Source: Acidovorax sp. sic0104
GTDB lineage: Bacteria; Pseudomonadota; Gammaproteobacteria; Burkholderiales; Burkholderiaceae_C
NCBI RefSeq assembly: GCF_019219095.1
Contig: NZ_JAHUWH010000001.1
Span: 1-64,000, forward strand
Direction: 5' to 3'
DNA length: 64,000 nt
Shown: piece by piece, positions 16,272 to 25,669 of the stretch
Position numbering within the stretch: position 1 is the first letter of the stretch
Layout of the letters: each line of letters begins with the position of its first letter
Notes under the pieces: generated by a model
Seen by the model: the letters and a program-made list of their open reading frames with translations, nothing else
What the model was told of the DNA's origin: nothing
Databases searched by the model: none
Position numbers and translations under genes: made by a program

Positions 16272-17492
16272 ATGTCGGCAGCAGTTCTTCAGGCGTTCAT
16301 GCAGGTGAGCCTGATCGATCTCGACGGTGAAGATTCGCGGCTGGAAAAGCTGCAGGCGGCTTCTGCGGCGCTGGCGGACGAGTTCAGTGCCAGGCCCATC
16401 AGCATGGCGATCCCAGCGCTGGCGGCCATCCTGCGTGATGACAACAAGGACCCGGCCAACGCGTTCGATGACACGGCACGCGCCATTGGGAACCACTGGA
16501 GCACCTACCAAAGCGTGTTCCGCGACGGCAAGGCCAACACGCTATATCGCGGGGTCGCGCTTCAGGCGCTCGTGACGGCTACCGAGAGTCAGCCATCCTT
16601 GGGTACGGCTATCGCCCTGTTGATGCGGAACTTTGCGACAGCCGTTGAGCTGGGAAAGTATGCCAAGCCCATCAAGCTGCTCGTCGATGCCGCCGATGCC
16701 GCATTCGCGAAGGAGCGCGAGGCACTGGCCGTGCCTGCGCAAGGTGTGAGCACGAAACTGCCCAACGTCGTCAAGGCCACGAAAATTGATCGAGCGAAGC
16801 TGCTAAAGCAAATCGAAGGGGCAGTGGGCCCGCACAACCGTGCTGGTACGGCTGGCGACAACCCAAACCCGCAGTGGCCCAACGCTGGAAATCCATGGAG
16901 CTACGATTTTTCTGATCGGCTTATGCCCATCATCGCTGACAACGTCGACATCGCCATAGCTGAAGCGGCCAGATTCGACGAGAAGAATCAACAAGGCGTC
17001 GCGAACAGGATCGCTGCCCTCGGCACGATTGATCCGGCGATCCAAAGGTCGATGCGGCTGCTGTGGTGGCGCCAGTCGCTGTATTCAACGTCGGCTGACA
17101 AGTCCTACCGCGAGCTCGGCGCAGCCGAGGCTGTGATCCACGCGGTTGCCGATCTGGCCAGTCACCTGCCCGATGCCTATGAGCGCGCCGTTGACTCATT
17201 CCTGTCGGAAGCGATCTTGGCCCTCGGGCTGGGCAACGATGCGCAGGGCCTTGGTGCGATCCAGGCGACCGACGCGTCGGCGCGAACTGCGCTGGATGAC
17301 TGTCTGGCGTTCCAGAGTCCTGCAGGGTTGGTGATGACGGGCGTTCTCCAGAAGGATGGTGCTGCCCCGATCTGTGCGCCGACGCTGACCTATCAGGGCT
17401 GGGCCGTCTGGCTGCTACGTGAAGTGATGGCCGTGCGGGCCGTGCAAGAGGTCCAGAGAGCTACAGAGGCTGAGGACACGGCCGATGAGTAG
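16272..17492 (+). CDS. GASH-like all-helical protein of GTPase-associated system
   Basis: A 406-residue, predicted all-helical soluble protein, first gene of the five-gene operon. AAGGAGAG stands 4-11 bases before the ATG at 16272. No enzymatic motif is visible. Helical repeats run through LTATESQPSLGTAI-type stretches and a central Trp/Asn-rich linker (NPNPQWPNAGNPW), then a C-terminal half with MRLLWWRQSLYSTSADKSYR and GWAVWLLREVMAVRAV. Position, length and composition match the 'GTPase-associated system all-helical' (GASH) family, which occurs with paired GTPases in bacterial conflict systems. It overlaps the next gene by 8 bases. A scaffold or adaptor role is likely; the family call rests on context as well as sequence. 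Confidence 0.7.
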   Translation: MSAAVLQAFMQVSLIDLDGEDSRLEKLQAASAALADEFSARPISMAIPALAAILRDDNKDPANAFDDTARAIGNHWSTYQSVFRDGKANTLYRGVALQALVTATESQPSLGTAIALLMRNFATAVELGKYAKPIKLLVDAADAAFAKEREALAVPAQGVSTKLPNVVKATKIDRAKLLKQIEGAVGPHNRAGTAGDNPNPQWPNAGNPWSYDFSDRLMPIIADNVDIAIAEAARFDEKNQQGVANRIAALGTIDPAIQRSMRLLWWRQSLYSTSADKSYRELGAAEAVIHAVADLASHLPDAYERAVDSFLSEAILALGLGNDAQGLGAIQATDASARTALDDCLAFQSPAGLVMTGVLQKDGAAPICAPTLTYQGWAVWLLREVMAVRAVQEVQRATEAEDTADE

Positions 17493-18456
17493 CAGTTGCT
17501 CGCACCACGGTTGCTACGCACCCACCATGACGTGCGTGCGCGGCGAGGAGCCCGAGGATTGCCCTCACTTCGCGAACGGGGCGGCGGCCGCTGATGCTGA
17601 GGCTCCGGCGGAAGATGGCGAAGGCGCCGGACATCAGCTTCGCTTTCCGTGGACCGGCAACGCCATGGGGCCAGCCGATCTGCCCTACGTGGCTGGTGCT
17701 TCCAAGTTGAAGTTGCTGACGCTCGCTGGTGCGTCGGACGCTGGCAAGACCTCGCTACTCGCGGCGTTCTACCTGCTGATCGCCCGGGGCATCCGGCCCG
17801 ATGGCGTCGAGTTCGCAGGCTCTGTGACCCTGGAAGGCTGGGAGAACATCGCCGGGAGCTTGCGCTGGACTTCGACCAGTGGCCCCACGTTCCCGCCCCA
17901 TACCGCTACGGGTGGCGGCCGTTACCCCGGGATGCTCCACCTTGCTCTGGATACGCGGCAGGGGCGGTGCGAGCTGGTGGCAGCCGATGCTCCCGGTGAA
18001 TGGTTCAGCTACTGGGCCTCCAACCAAGCCAGCCCACAGGGCGAGGGTGCGCGTTGGCTTTCCGAGCGTACGGATGTCTTCCTTGTGATCGCAGACTCTC
18101 AGGCTCTGGCGGGGTCTGAACGAGGGCAGGCCCGTGTTGCCTTGGTCAACCTCCTTCGTCGCATCGGCACAGAAGCAGCGGGTCGACCGGTCGCGCTCGT
18201 GTGGACGAAATGCGACGTGACCGTGTCGCCTGAAATGGAAACGCGAATCAACGAGGCTGCCCAGCGCAGCCTCGACCGATACCAGGAGTTTCGCGTCAGC
18301 ATGCTCCCGGCACCCGGTGAAGAATCGCGGAACCGCGGCCGGGGGATTGTCGAGCTGCTGGCGTGGATCCTGTCGGCCAAGCCCGCGCTGGTCGCACGCG
18401 AGGAGCGCGAAGACGCGAGTCGAGCCCTTTTTCAGACATTTGGAGTGTTTGCATGA
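17485..18456 (+). CDS. Double-GTPase 2-like (TRAFAC) GTPase with N-terminal Cys cluster
   Basis: A 323-residue GTPase. The N-terminus carries a Cys/His cluster (Cys5, 10, 17, 26; CSHHGCYAPTMTCVRGEEP then DCPHF) that looks zinc-binding. An Ala/Glu-rich linker follows. The P-loop is GASDAGKTS (about residues 82-90), the Walker B/switch region is LVAADAPGEWF, and the base-specificity motif is WTKCD. This matches the DO-GTPase2 family of GTPase-associated systems. It overlaps its neighbours by 8 and 4 bases, implying coupled translation and a fixed ratio. It presumably acts with the second GTPase as a nucleotide-dependent switch that senses invasion; that role is inference. Confidence 0.78.
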   Translation: MSSSCSHHGCYAPTMTCVRGEEPEDCPHFANGAAAADAEAPAEDGEGAGHQLRFPWTGNAMGPADLPYVAGASKLKLLTLAGASDAGKTSLLAAFYLLIARGIRPDGVEFAGSVTLEGWENIAGSLRWTSTSGPTFPPHTATGGGRYPGMLHLALDTRQGRCELVAADAPGEWFSYWASNQASPQGEGARWLSERTDVFLVIADSQALAGSERGQARVALVNLLRRIGTEAAGRPVALVWTKCDVTVSPEMETRINEAAQRSLDRYQEFRVSMLPAPGEESRNRGRGIVELLAWILSAKPALVAREEREDASRALFQTFGVFA

Positions 18457-19301
18457 GCGGCTCCGATGTCAACGTTCGCATAGCGCTGTTCGGCGAATCC
18501 GATAACGGCAAAAGCCACTACGGCGCGCAATTGCTCGAGCGCATCGAAGCTGAAAAGTGTGAGATCAAGCTGCGAGTGGCTGCGGCGGACGTCTCCGCTT
18601 TCGACGAGGTGCGCCGGCGCCTCAGTGCGGGCTTGCTGGCAGAGCACACGCCATCGGGCGTCTATCAGGACGTGATCTTGCCGGTCGTCGATGCGGCAGG
18701 CCGGGCGATGGATTTGACTTGGCCGGACTACGCCGGCGAGCAGGTCCGGCAGCTTATCGACAGCCGGGCTATGAAGCAAGAGTGGCTGGACCGGACGCAG
18801 ACCGCTCACGGGTGGGTCTTGATCGTGCGCTCCAAACTGGCGAAAGGCGACGACGACATCTTCAGCAAGCCGCTGGCGCATGTAGTGCGTACGCACGATG
18901 GCGAGGCGAAAAAGCCGAGGCGCTCCATTCAGGCGCGCTTGGTGGAACTCCTCCAAATGCTGCTGCACGCTCGCGGGCTCCACGAGCAAGGGCAGGTGCC
19001 GCCGCTGGTGGTGCTGCTGTCGTGCTGGGACGAGTTGAAGCTGCCCGAAGGCACCAAACCTAGTGATCTGCTCAATGAGCAGCTGCCGTTGCTGGCGTCG
19101 TTCGTGCGAAGCGCCTGGGGTGCGCGCGCCTCTGTGCTGGGCCTGTCCGCGCTGGGGGGCGAGCTGGACATGAAGCAAGCGGACGAGGCTTTCATCGACC
19201 GAGGCCCCGAGAACTCTGGTTTCGTCGTGGAGGCCGACGGCCGCCCGAATCCTGATCTGACGGTTCCCATCGTGCTCTTGGCCGACATGTCGGGGAATTG
19301 A
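18453..19301 (+). CDS. Double-GTPase 1-like (TRAFAC) GTPase
   Basis: A 282-residue GTPase, partner of the preceding one. The P-loop GESDNGKS is at about residues 14-21. A DxxG-like switch occurs in LTWPDYAGEQVRQL, and the base-recognition strand reads VVLLSCWDELKLP. The start ATG at 18453 overlaps the previous stop (ATGA); the longer frame upstream is the shadow of that gene. The stop overlaps the GAP1 gene's ATG by one base (TGATG). In GTPase-associated systems DO-GTPase1 and DO-GTPase2 always come as a pair and are thought to act together. The C-terminal part (FVVEADGRPNPDLTVPIVLL) has no assigned function. Confidence 0.78.
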   Translation: MSGSDVNVRIALFGESDNGKSHYGAQLLERIEAEKCEIKLRVAAADVSAFDEVRRRLSAGLLAEHTPSGVYQDVILPVVDAAGRAMDLTWPDYAGEQVRQLIDSRAMKQEWLDRTQTAHGWVLIVRSKLAKGDDDIFSKPLAHVVRTHDGEAKKPRRSIQARLVELLQMLLHARGLHEQGQVPPLVVLLSCWDELKLPEGTKPSDLLNEQLPLLASFVRSAWGARASVLGLSALGGELDMKQADEAFIDRGPENSGFVVEADGRPNPDLTVPIVLLADMSGN

Positions 19302-21778
19302 TGCGGCTGCACCAAGCGGTATATGGGGCGGCAGCCGGGCACGCGCTTCTCGTTGCGAGTGATGCAGGGCTTGCAGCGCAGTTCAGGAACGTCTCATGGC
19401 GCACCGACCTGCCGCAGACCTGCCCAGCCGGAGTTGAGTGGGCGCCGTATTTCCGGTTGATCAAGGAGGGCGTCTGGCTGATGTTGGTCCACACGCGCCG
19501 TGACGTCGCTGCCAGTCGTGGCGGCATGGTGCTGTCGAGGGCTGCCTTCATTCCGCTTGCCGATGTCGTGTCGCTTGGCGACTTACGCCCGATCGCGGCA
19601 ATCCTCGAGTCGTCATGGTCCGAGGGTGACGGGCTCGAGCCCATCGAGCTAGGTGCTTTGTTGGATGTGGAGAACGCCGCTGAGCCGTCGCAGGGCGCGG
19701 TCGCGATCGCCACGGCGCTCAGCGGAACCGGGCCGAGACCTATCGTGGTCCGTCAGAGCCAGGGCCTCGAGGAGATCATGTTCGAGCTCTGGCGCAGAGC
19801 ACCCCCAGAGTACAGAAGCAAGCTGACGTTCGGCCTCAGCTTCGGCCCCGACGACGTCCATGAACTTGCCGTGGTCTGCACGCCCGAAGCGCTGATTTCT
19901 CGCTGGCTGCCTGTGCAGTTGATCGATCTGCAGGTGTCGGTCGAGGCGGGAGCCCATGCCGCGACGATTCTGGATTCGCCTGGCGAGACGTCCGTCCGCG
20001 ACTTTGCAAAGCAGGCCGGTCTTCGCCTGGACTCGCCGGTCGCCGTTGCTGTTGCCGTGCAGGCGCTCGAGCTTTGGCGCCGGCCGGACACCCCGGACGA
20101 TGACATCCAGCTGCTGCGCATGCTGATCGATGCGAGTGACAAATCGGCGGCGGCCGAAGCCGTGAAGCTTGCGGCCACGAAGCGGGTTCTGGCTTCGGCG
20201 GCGGATTGGACCGTAGACAACGTGAAGGCGGTGCGCAACCTGGATTTCTCTGGGCTGGCAGAGGCGTCCATGCTTTCCGGCGCCGTCCAGTTGTGGGTCA
20301 ACGACAAGGCCAGCACCGTCCATGCGGACGGCCTGCAGGAAGTTCTCGCTGCCTGGAACTCAGGCAAACCCACGCCGATGTGGTTGGCCGCGGTAGAGGC
20401 GGGCTTTCGTGCAGCGAGCGAGGCCAAGACGATTCAAAAACGCGGCTTTGAAACCGTCTGGCAACTGCTGAAGATCGAGGCTGCCCAATCGTCGAGACTG
20501 CTGTCGCTGCTCGATCCGGCCCACGAAAAGCGCGTGCTGGAAGTTGTGGACGATTCGGTTGCAGCCGGTGTCGCTGACGCGCTTGTGCCTAAGCTGCTTA
20601 CCAAGGGATGGTGGCACATAGGTGGCGTCTTGCTGGCGCGTTCTCGCCCCCCCCTCGAAGCTGTGGAGGCAGCACTGGCTGCGTCGCCGGCCAGCAAGGC
20701 ATCAGCGCAGGCGCTGTTGACCGGCGCGCTCAGCAAGGCCTGTGATGCGGAGGTGGTGGACGTCGCGATCGCCATCCAAGTTCAGCATGTGACCAAGATG
20801 GCTGCCCAGGCCTGTGTCCGCACGCCGTCCGTGCTGAAGCGCTTTGACTGGAAGCGCTTCGAGTGGTTCCTGCTGCTCAAACAGGCATTCGATCTGTCGC
20901 CTGACGTCTTGGATGCTTTGCCGAACCGCAACTCCGGCCTTGGCGAGACCATCGCCGCGCAGATAGCGGTCGAGTCGCTTTGGGGCGTGGTAGCGACCAC
21001 GCCACTCGCCAACATCGTGGACGTCAGCGAGCGCGAGCGCGCCTGGGATCTCATTCCAAGCCTTCATTCGGCCAAGATCCTCGATGCGACCGCGCGCGGT
21101 TGGCTGGATCGATTTGAGCGCGAAGAGCAGGGCCTGGCTTCCGTGGAGCCCCGCCTCGCGGAGGTGATCGTCGCGATCGTCAAGCGCCGCGGCTATCTGA
21201 TCGACGTCCTGCAGCGGGCGCCCGCGGCATTCCTGCTGTATCTGAACGAATTCGGCTTCGAGAGTGACAGGGAGGTCTATGACTTCCTGATGGATCTCAG
21301 CCAGAGCGCCCTGCGCCTCAGCGAGGCAGCCGCCAAGGCCTTGGGCGAGCTCATCAAGGCGAACGAATGGCGCAATGCGGCTCGCGATGCGAAGAATCTG
21401 CTCATTGTCCGAACGGACTTGAAACCGCTGTATCGCGAGTGCTATCGCTTGCTCGGTCCCATCGACATACTGTGGGTCAGCTTCAACCTTGGCTTGCCGT
21501 CGCCGCTCACCAAAACCGAGGCCTGGGACGCGTTCGAGACGGAGGCGGTGACGCTTTACCCGAGCGGGCCGTGGCACGACGAGCTATGGAGCCGCAGCGG
21601 CGGAGATCCGGGCGACCTGTCCAATGAAGGGTCTGGCCGCGCCAGCTGGCATCGCTGCATCCGGGGCTTGCGCAATGGAATGGTGCCGGGAGCGGAAGCC
21701 GTTCTTCACGTAATGGCCGCGCAGTACCCCTACAACGACACTCTACGGCAGCTCCAGCGGCAGCGCTTTTGGCCATGA
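19301..21778 (+). CDS. GAP1-like GTPase-associated protein with C-terminal EAD1 domain
   Basis: An 825-residue multidomain protein. The N-terminal part (LHQAVYGAAAGHALLVASDA, WAPYFRLIKEGVWLMLVHTR) and the long helical middle fit the GAP1-N, -M and -C arrangement of GTPase-associated protein 1. The last 75-80 residues form an effector-associated domain (EAD1-type): LYPSGPWHDELWSRSGGDPG, GRASWHRCIRGL and PYNDTLRQL. The same signature ends the caspase encoded next. This gene overlaps its neighbours by 1 and 4 bases. The likely role is core of the sensing complex, tethering the caspase by like-with-like EAD contact. The domain split inside the middle region is not resolved by eye. Confidence 0.75.
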   Translation: MRLHQAVYGAAAGHALLVASDAGLAAQFRNVSWRTDLPQTCPAGVEWAPYFRLIKEGVWLMLVHTRRDVAASRGGMVLSRAAFIPLADVVSLGDLRPIAAILESSWSEGDGLEPIELGALLDVENAAEPSQGAVAIATALSGTGPRPIVVRQSQGLEEIMFELWRRAPPEYRSKLTFGLSFGPDDVHELAVVCTPEALISRWLPVQLIDLQVSVEAGAHAATILDSPGETSVRDFAKQAGLRLDSPVAVAVAVQALELWRRPDTPDDDIQLLRMLIDASDKSAAAEAVKLAATKRVLASAADWTVDNVKAVRNLDFSGLAEASMLSGAVQLWVNDKASTVHADGLQEVLAAWNSGKPTPMWLAAVEAGFRAASEAKTIQKRGFETVWQLLKIEAAQSSRLLSLLDPAHEKRVLEVVDDSVAAGVADALVPKLLTKGWWHIGGVLLARSRPPLEAVEAALAASPASKASAQALLTGALSKACDAEVVDVAIAIQVQHVTKMAAQACVRTPSVLKRFDWKRFEWFLLLKQAFDLSPDVLDALPNRNSGLGETIAAQIAVESLWGVVATTPLANIVDVSERERAWDLIPSLHSAKILDATARGWLDRFEREEQGLASVEPRLAEVIVAIVKRRGYLIDVLQRAPAAFLLYLNEFGFESDREVYDFLMDLSQSALRLSEAAAKALGELIKANEWRNAARDAKNLLIVRTDLKPLYRECYRLLGPIDILWVSFNLGLPSPLTKTEAWDAFETEAVTLYPSGPWHDELWSRSGGDPGDLSNEGSGRASWHRCIRGLRNGMVPGAEAVLHVMAAQYPYNDTLRQLQRQRFWP

Positions 21779-22914
21779 CTCAGAAAAAAAAGAACTTCGA
21801 CGGTGGACGGGCGTTGGTCATCGGCATCGGCGAGGGATATTGCCCTTCGCTGCAATTGCCCAGCCTAGTCCGCAAGGACGCTGAAGCGGTGGCGCAGCTC
21901 CTGTGCGATCCCGCGCTGTGCGGTTACCCGTCCTCGCAGGTTCGGCTGCTGCTGGACGAGCAGGCGACCAAGTGCAATATCGTCGACGCACTGCGCGAGT
22001 TGGCGGCAATGGCGAAACCGGACGACACCGTCATTGTTTTCTTCTCAGGGCACGGCGGACGCAGGATTGGTGCACCCGAGTACGCCGGCTACCTCTACCC
22101 AGCGGACTACGTGCCAGGTGATCCAGAAGGCACAGGCTTGCTCGCGCAGGAGCTGACAGAACTGCTCGAGGCGATTCCCGCAGTGCGCGTGGTTCTGCTC
22201 ATGGACGCCTGCCATGCCGAAGCCGCAGCGCACGTGAAGGCTGAAGGGGAATCCAAAGGCATGCTGTCGGGTCTTCGAGACGCCGCGCTTGAGAAGCTTT
22301 CCTCGGGCGCTGGGCGAGTGGTCATTGCTTCATGCAGAGAGACTGAGGTGTCGATGACCTCAACCTGGCGCGGGCACAGCCTGTTCACGCATTTTCTGCT
22401 CGAGGGGTTGCGCGGCCAGGCACCTGGCGCTGACGACGGGACGGTGCGTGTGCTGGATCTCTTCACGTTTCTTTCTGAGCAGGTCCCAGCGAATCCCGTC
22501 GGCGAGAAGATTCAACATCCTGTTCTGCGGGCCCGCACGGAGAACAATTTCCCACTCGCCCTGCGCAAGGGCGGCTGGTTCAAGGGGGAGGATGCGGCCG
22601 CAGTACAGGCACCAGCACCGGCCCCGGCTGCACCTGCATTGGAGACCGTGGCTCCAAGTTCACTCACGATCGACTGGCGCAAGGTCGCACCTGTCATGGC
22701 TCAGCTCTATCCCAGCGGGCCAGGGCACAACGAGATCTGGTCTCGTGCCGGCGGAGACCCATCGGCGCTTTCGCCGGCGGGCAATGGGCAGGCCGCCTGG
22801 CACGCGGCGCTCCGCCTGATCCACAACGGCGGCGGGGGCAATATCACGATGGGCGCGCTGCTGGACGCCGCTCTGAACGACTTTCCGGGAAACAGCCAGC
22901 TACGATCGATGTGA
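21775..22914 (+). CDS. Caspase-like peptidase (clan CD) with C-terminal EAD1 domain
   Basis: A 379-residue effector peptidase. The caspase fold begins at FDGGRALVIGIGEGYCPSLQ. The catalytic dyad is His93 in IVFFSGHGGR and Cys146 in VVLLMDACHAEA; the acidic surroundings suggest basic-residue specificity. A Pro/Ala linker (about 277-292) joins it to an EAD1-type domain (about 300-379), with LYPSGPGHNEIWSRAGGDPS and NGQAAWHAALRLIHNG. This domain is nearly identical in key positions to the end of the GAP1 protein. The ATG at 21775 overlaps the GAP1 stop (ATGA). In conflict systems such peptidases act as toxic effectors that kill or arrest the infected cell. Catalytic residues are seen; the activation model is inference. 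Confidence 0.85.
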   Translation: MTQKKKNFDGGRALVIGIGEGYCPSLQLPSLVRKDAEAVAQLLCDPALCGYPSSQVRLLLDEQATKCNIVDALRELAAMAKPDDTVIVFFSGHGGRRIGAPEYAGYLYPADYVPGDPEGTGLLAQELTELLEAIPAVRVVLLMDACHAEAAAHVKAEGESKGMLSGLRDAALEKLSSGAGRVVIASCRETEVSMTSTWRGHSLFTHFLLEGLRGQAPGADDGTVRVLDLFTFLSEQVPANPVGEKIQHPVLRARTENNFPLALRKGGWFKGEDAAAVQAPAPAPAAPALETVAPSSLTIDWRKVAPVMAQLYPSGPGHNEIWSRAGGDPSALSPAGNGQAAWHAALRLIHNGGGGNITMGALLDAALNDFPGNSQLRSM

Positions 22915-23306
22915 GCAGGTCGTAGCGATCCCGCGAATACTGAAGCTTCGACAGAGCTTCAGCGGTGGGCGACCCCTTTTGGGCGTCGAGTTCAGCAATG
23001 CGAACGACGGCACCCGCTGCCCAGCCGGCATCGCAGGATTGGAGCATGTTCTAGGCAGGTTGCGGGCATCAGACCGATGTGGCTCCAGGACCACTTCAGT
23101 AGTCGAGCTTCTTCGACATTCTTCGCCCATACGCTTGATCTGGCAACAGCTACAGCCGACTTCAAAATCAGGCCATCGATCGTTGAAGTCCAATGTAGTT
23201 CAGAAGCGCCTGACAGCAGCCACTATCCCATGGCACACCCAATGGCATACCCATTGCAACGTGAAACAAAAAACCCCAAGTGAATCAATCACTTGGGGTC
23301 ATGTAT
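22915..23306. other. Gap between caspase gene and tRNA-Ser, island-edge DNA
   Basis: No supported gene in about 390 bases. There is an 8-bp hairpin CTGAAGCT / AGCTTCAG (22940-22962, 7-base loop) 25 bases after the caspase stop, which might end the operon transcript though it lacks a T tract. Short near-repeats (CCCAATGGCATACCCATTGC) lie before the tRNA terminator. Overlapping minus-strand frames carry no recognisable protein. Confidence 0.45.
23262..23298 (-). terminator. Terminator of tRNA-Ser transcript
   Basis: A perfect 10-bp stem, CCCCAAGTGA (23274-23283) and TCACTTGGGG (23289-23298), with a 5-base loop. Read on the minus strand it is followed by TTTTTTGTTTCAC, directly downstream of the tRNA. 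Confidence 0.85.
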
Positions 23307-23396
<90 letters not shown>

Positions 23397-23642
23397 TGTG
23401 TGTCGAAGCCTGCGATTATAGCAGGAGTTTCAGATGCACCATCTACGCGAGCCCTCCCGGGGCCGCCGCCCGAAGGGCACGGAGATTTATCGGGAATCCC
23501 GCCGCATTCGCCCAGCTCTTGATGCAGGTCATGGGTTGCCAAAGGGCCTGGTGGCAGCATCCATGTCAGCCGGCAAAGCCTGCGAGCCCGAAAGATTGCG
23601 GCTCCTTTTTGCGTATTCCTCACCCCTTCAAGGACATCCACC

Positions 23643-24092
23643 ATGCGATTCGCACACATCATCGTTGCAGCCTCCCTGTTCGCCGCAGGCACCGCCATCG
23701 CGGGGCCGTGCGACCTCGAGATCGAGAGCACCGACGCCATGAAATTCAGCAAGGACAGCCTGAGCGTTCCCGCCAGCTGCAAGAAAGTCACGCTCAAGCT
23801 GGTGCACACGGGCAAGTTGCCAAAGGCCTCGATGGGCCACAACTGGGTGCTGGCCAAGGCCGCAGACGTTCAGGGCGTGGCCAACGACGGCATTCCGGCT
23901 GGCGCTGACAAGGGCTACATCAAGCCCGGCGACGCGCGCGTGCTGGCCGCCACCAAGCTGATCGGGGGCGGCGAAAGCGACACCATCAGCTTCGATGCCA
24001 CCAAGCTCAAGGTGGGCGAGGCCTACAACTTCTTCTGCTCGTTCCCTGGCCATATCGGACTGATGAAGGGCAGCTTCGCGTTGACCAAGTAG
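23643..24092 (+). CDS. azu: Azurin (blue copper protein)
   Basis: A 149-residue periplasmic electron carrier. The signal peptide ends near residue 20 (GTAIA), giving a mature protein of about 129 residues beginning GPCDLEIES. Copper ligands are visible: His in MGHNWVL, and Cys, His and Met in FFCSFPGHIGLMKG. Azurins shuttle electrons between periplasmic dehydrogenases or cytochromes and nitrite reductase or peroxidases. It stands alone, followed by a strong bidirectional terminator shared with serS. Confidence 0.95.
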   Translation: MRFAHIIVAASLFAAGTAIAGPCDLEIESTDAMKFSKDSLSVPASCKKVTLKLVHTGKLPKASMGHNWVLAKAADVQGVANDGIPAGADKGYIKPGDARVLAATKLIGGGESDTISFDATKLKVGEAYNFFCSFPGHIGLMKGSFALTK

Positions 24093-24142
24093 TCCGGCCA
24101 CGCCTGGCCTGCGGTTGTTGCATTCACGGCAGCAGCCGCAAG

Positions 24143-24179
24143 AAAAAAGCCCGGTCGCACATGCGGCCGGGCTTTTTTT
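24143..24179. terminator. Bidirectional terminator between azurin and serS
   Basis: AAAAAAGCCCGG ... CCGGGCTTTTTTT: a G+C-rich stem (24149-24154 with 24167-24172, extended by CGC/GCG) with an A tract before and a T tract after. It can end both the azurin and the convergent serS transcripts. Confidence 0.9.
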
Positions 24180-24196
24180 ATGGGGTGCGTGGGTCG

Positions 24197-25531
<1,335 letters not shown>

Positions 25532-25552
25532 TTAGTTCCCCCCGCAATCCAA

Positions 25553-25631
25553 TCCCCCTGAGTCGCTTCGCGCCTTCCCCCGTAGGGGGACGCACCCGCT
25601 GGCCTGGCACAGCCAGCTCCACGGGTGCGCT
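25553..25631 (-). repeat. Intergenic palindromic repeat, family A, copy 1
   Basis: Inverted-orientation copy of an approximately 80-bp element. On the minus strand it reads GCACCCGTGGAGCTGGCT, then GCCAGG...GGGTGCGTCCC, CCCTACGGGGG and GACTCAGGGGGA. It contains two hairpins. Matching copies lie at 40557-40639 and 61924-62007. Confidence 0.8.
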
Positions 25632-25669
25632 CGCGCAGGCAGTGCCAGATGCATGCGCTGCTTTCGGAC

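Noticed and set aside
22900..23193. Minus-strand frame of 97 codons after the caspase gene
   Set aside because: Cys/Arg-rich translation without family likeness; probably gap DNA.
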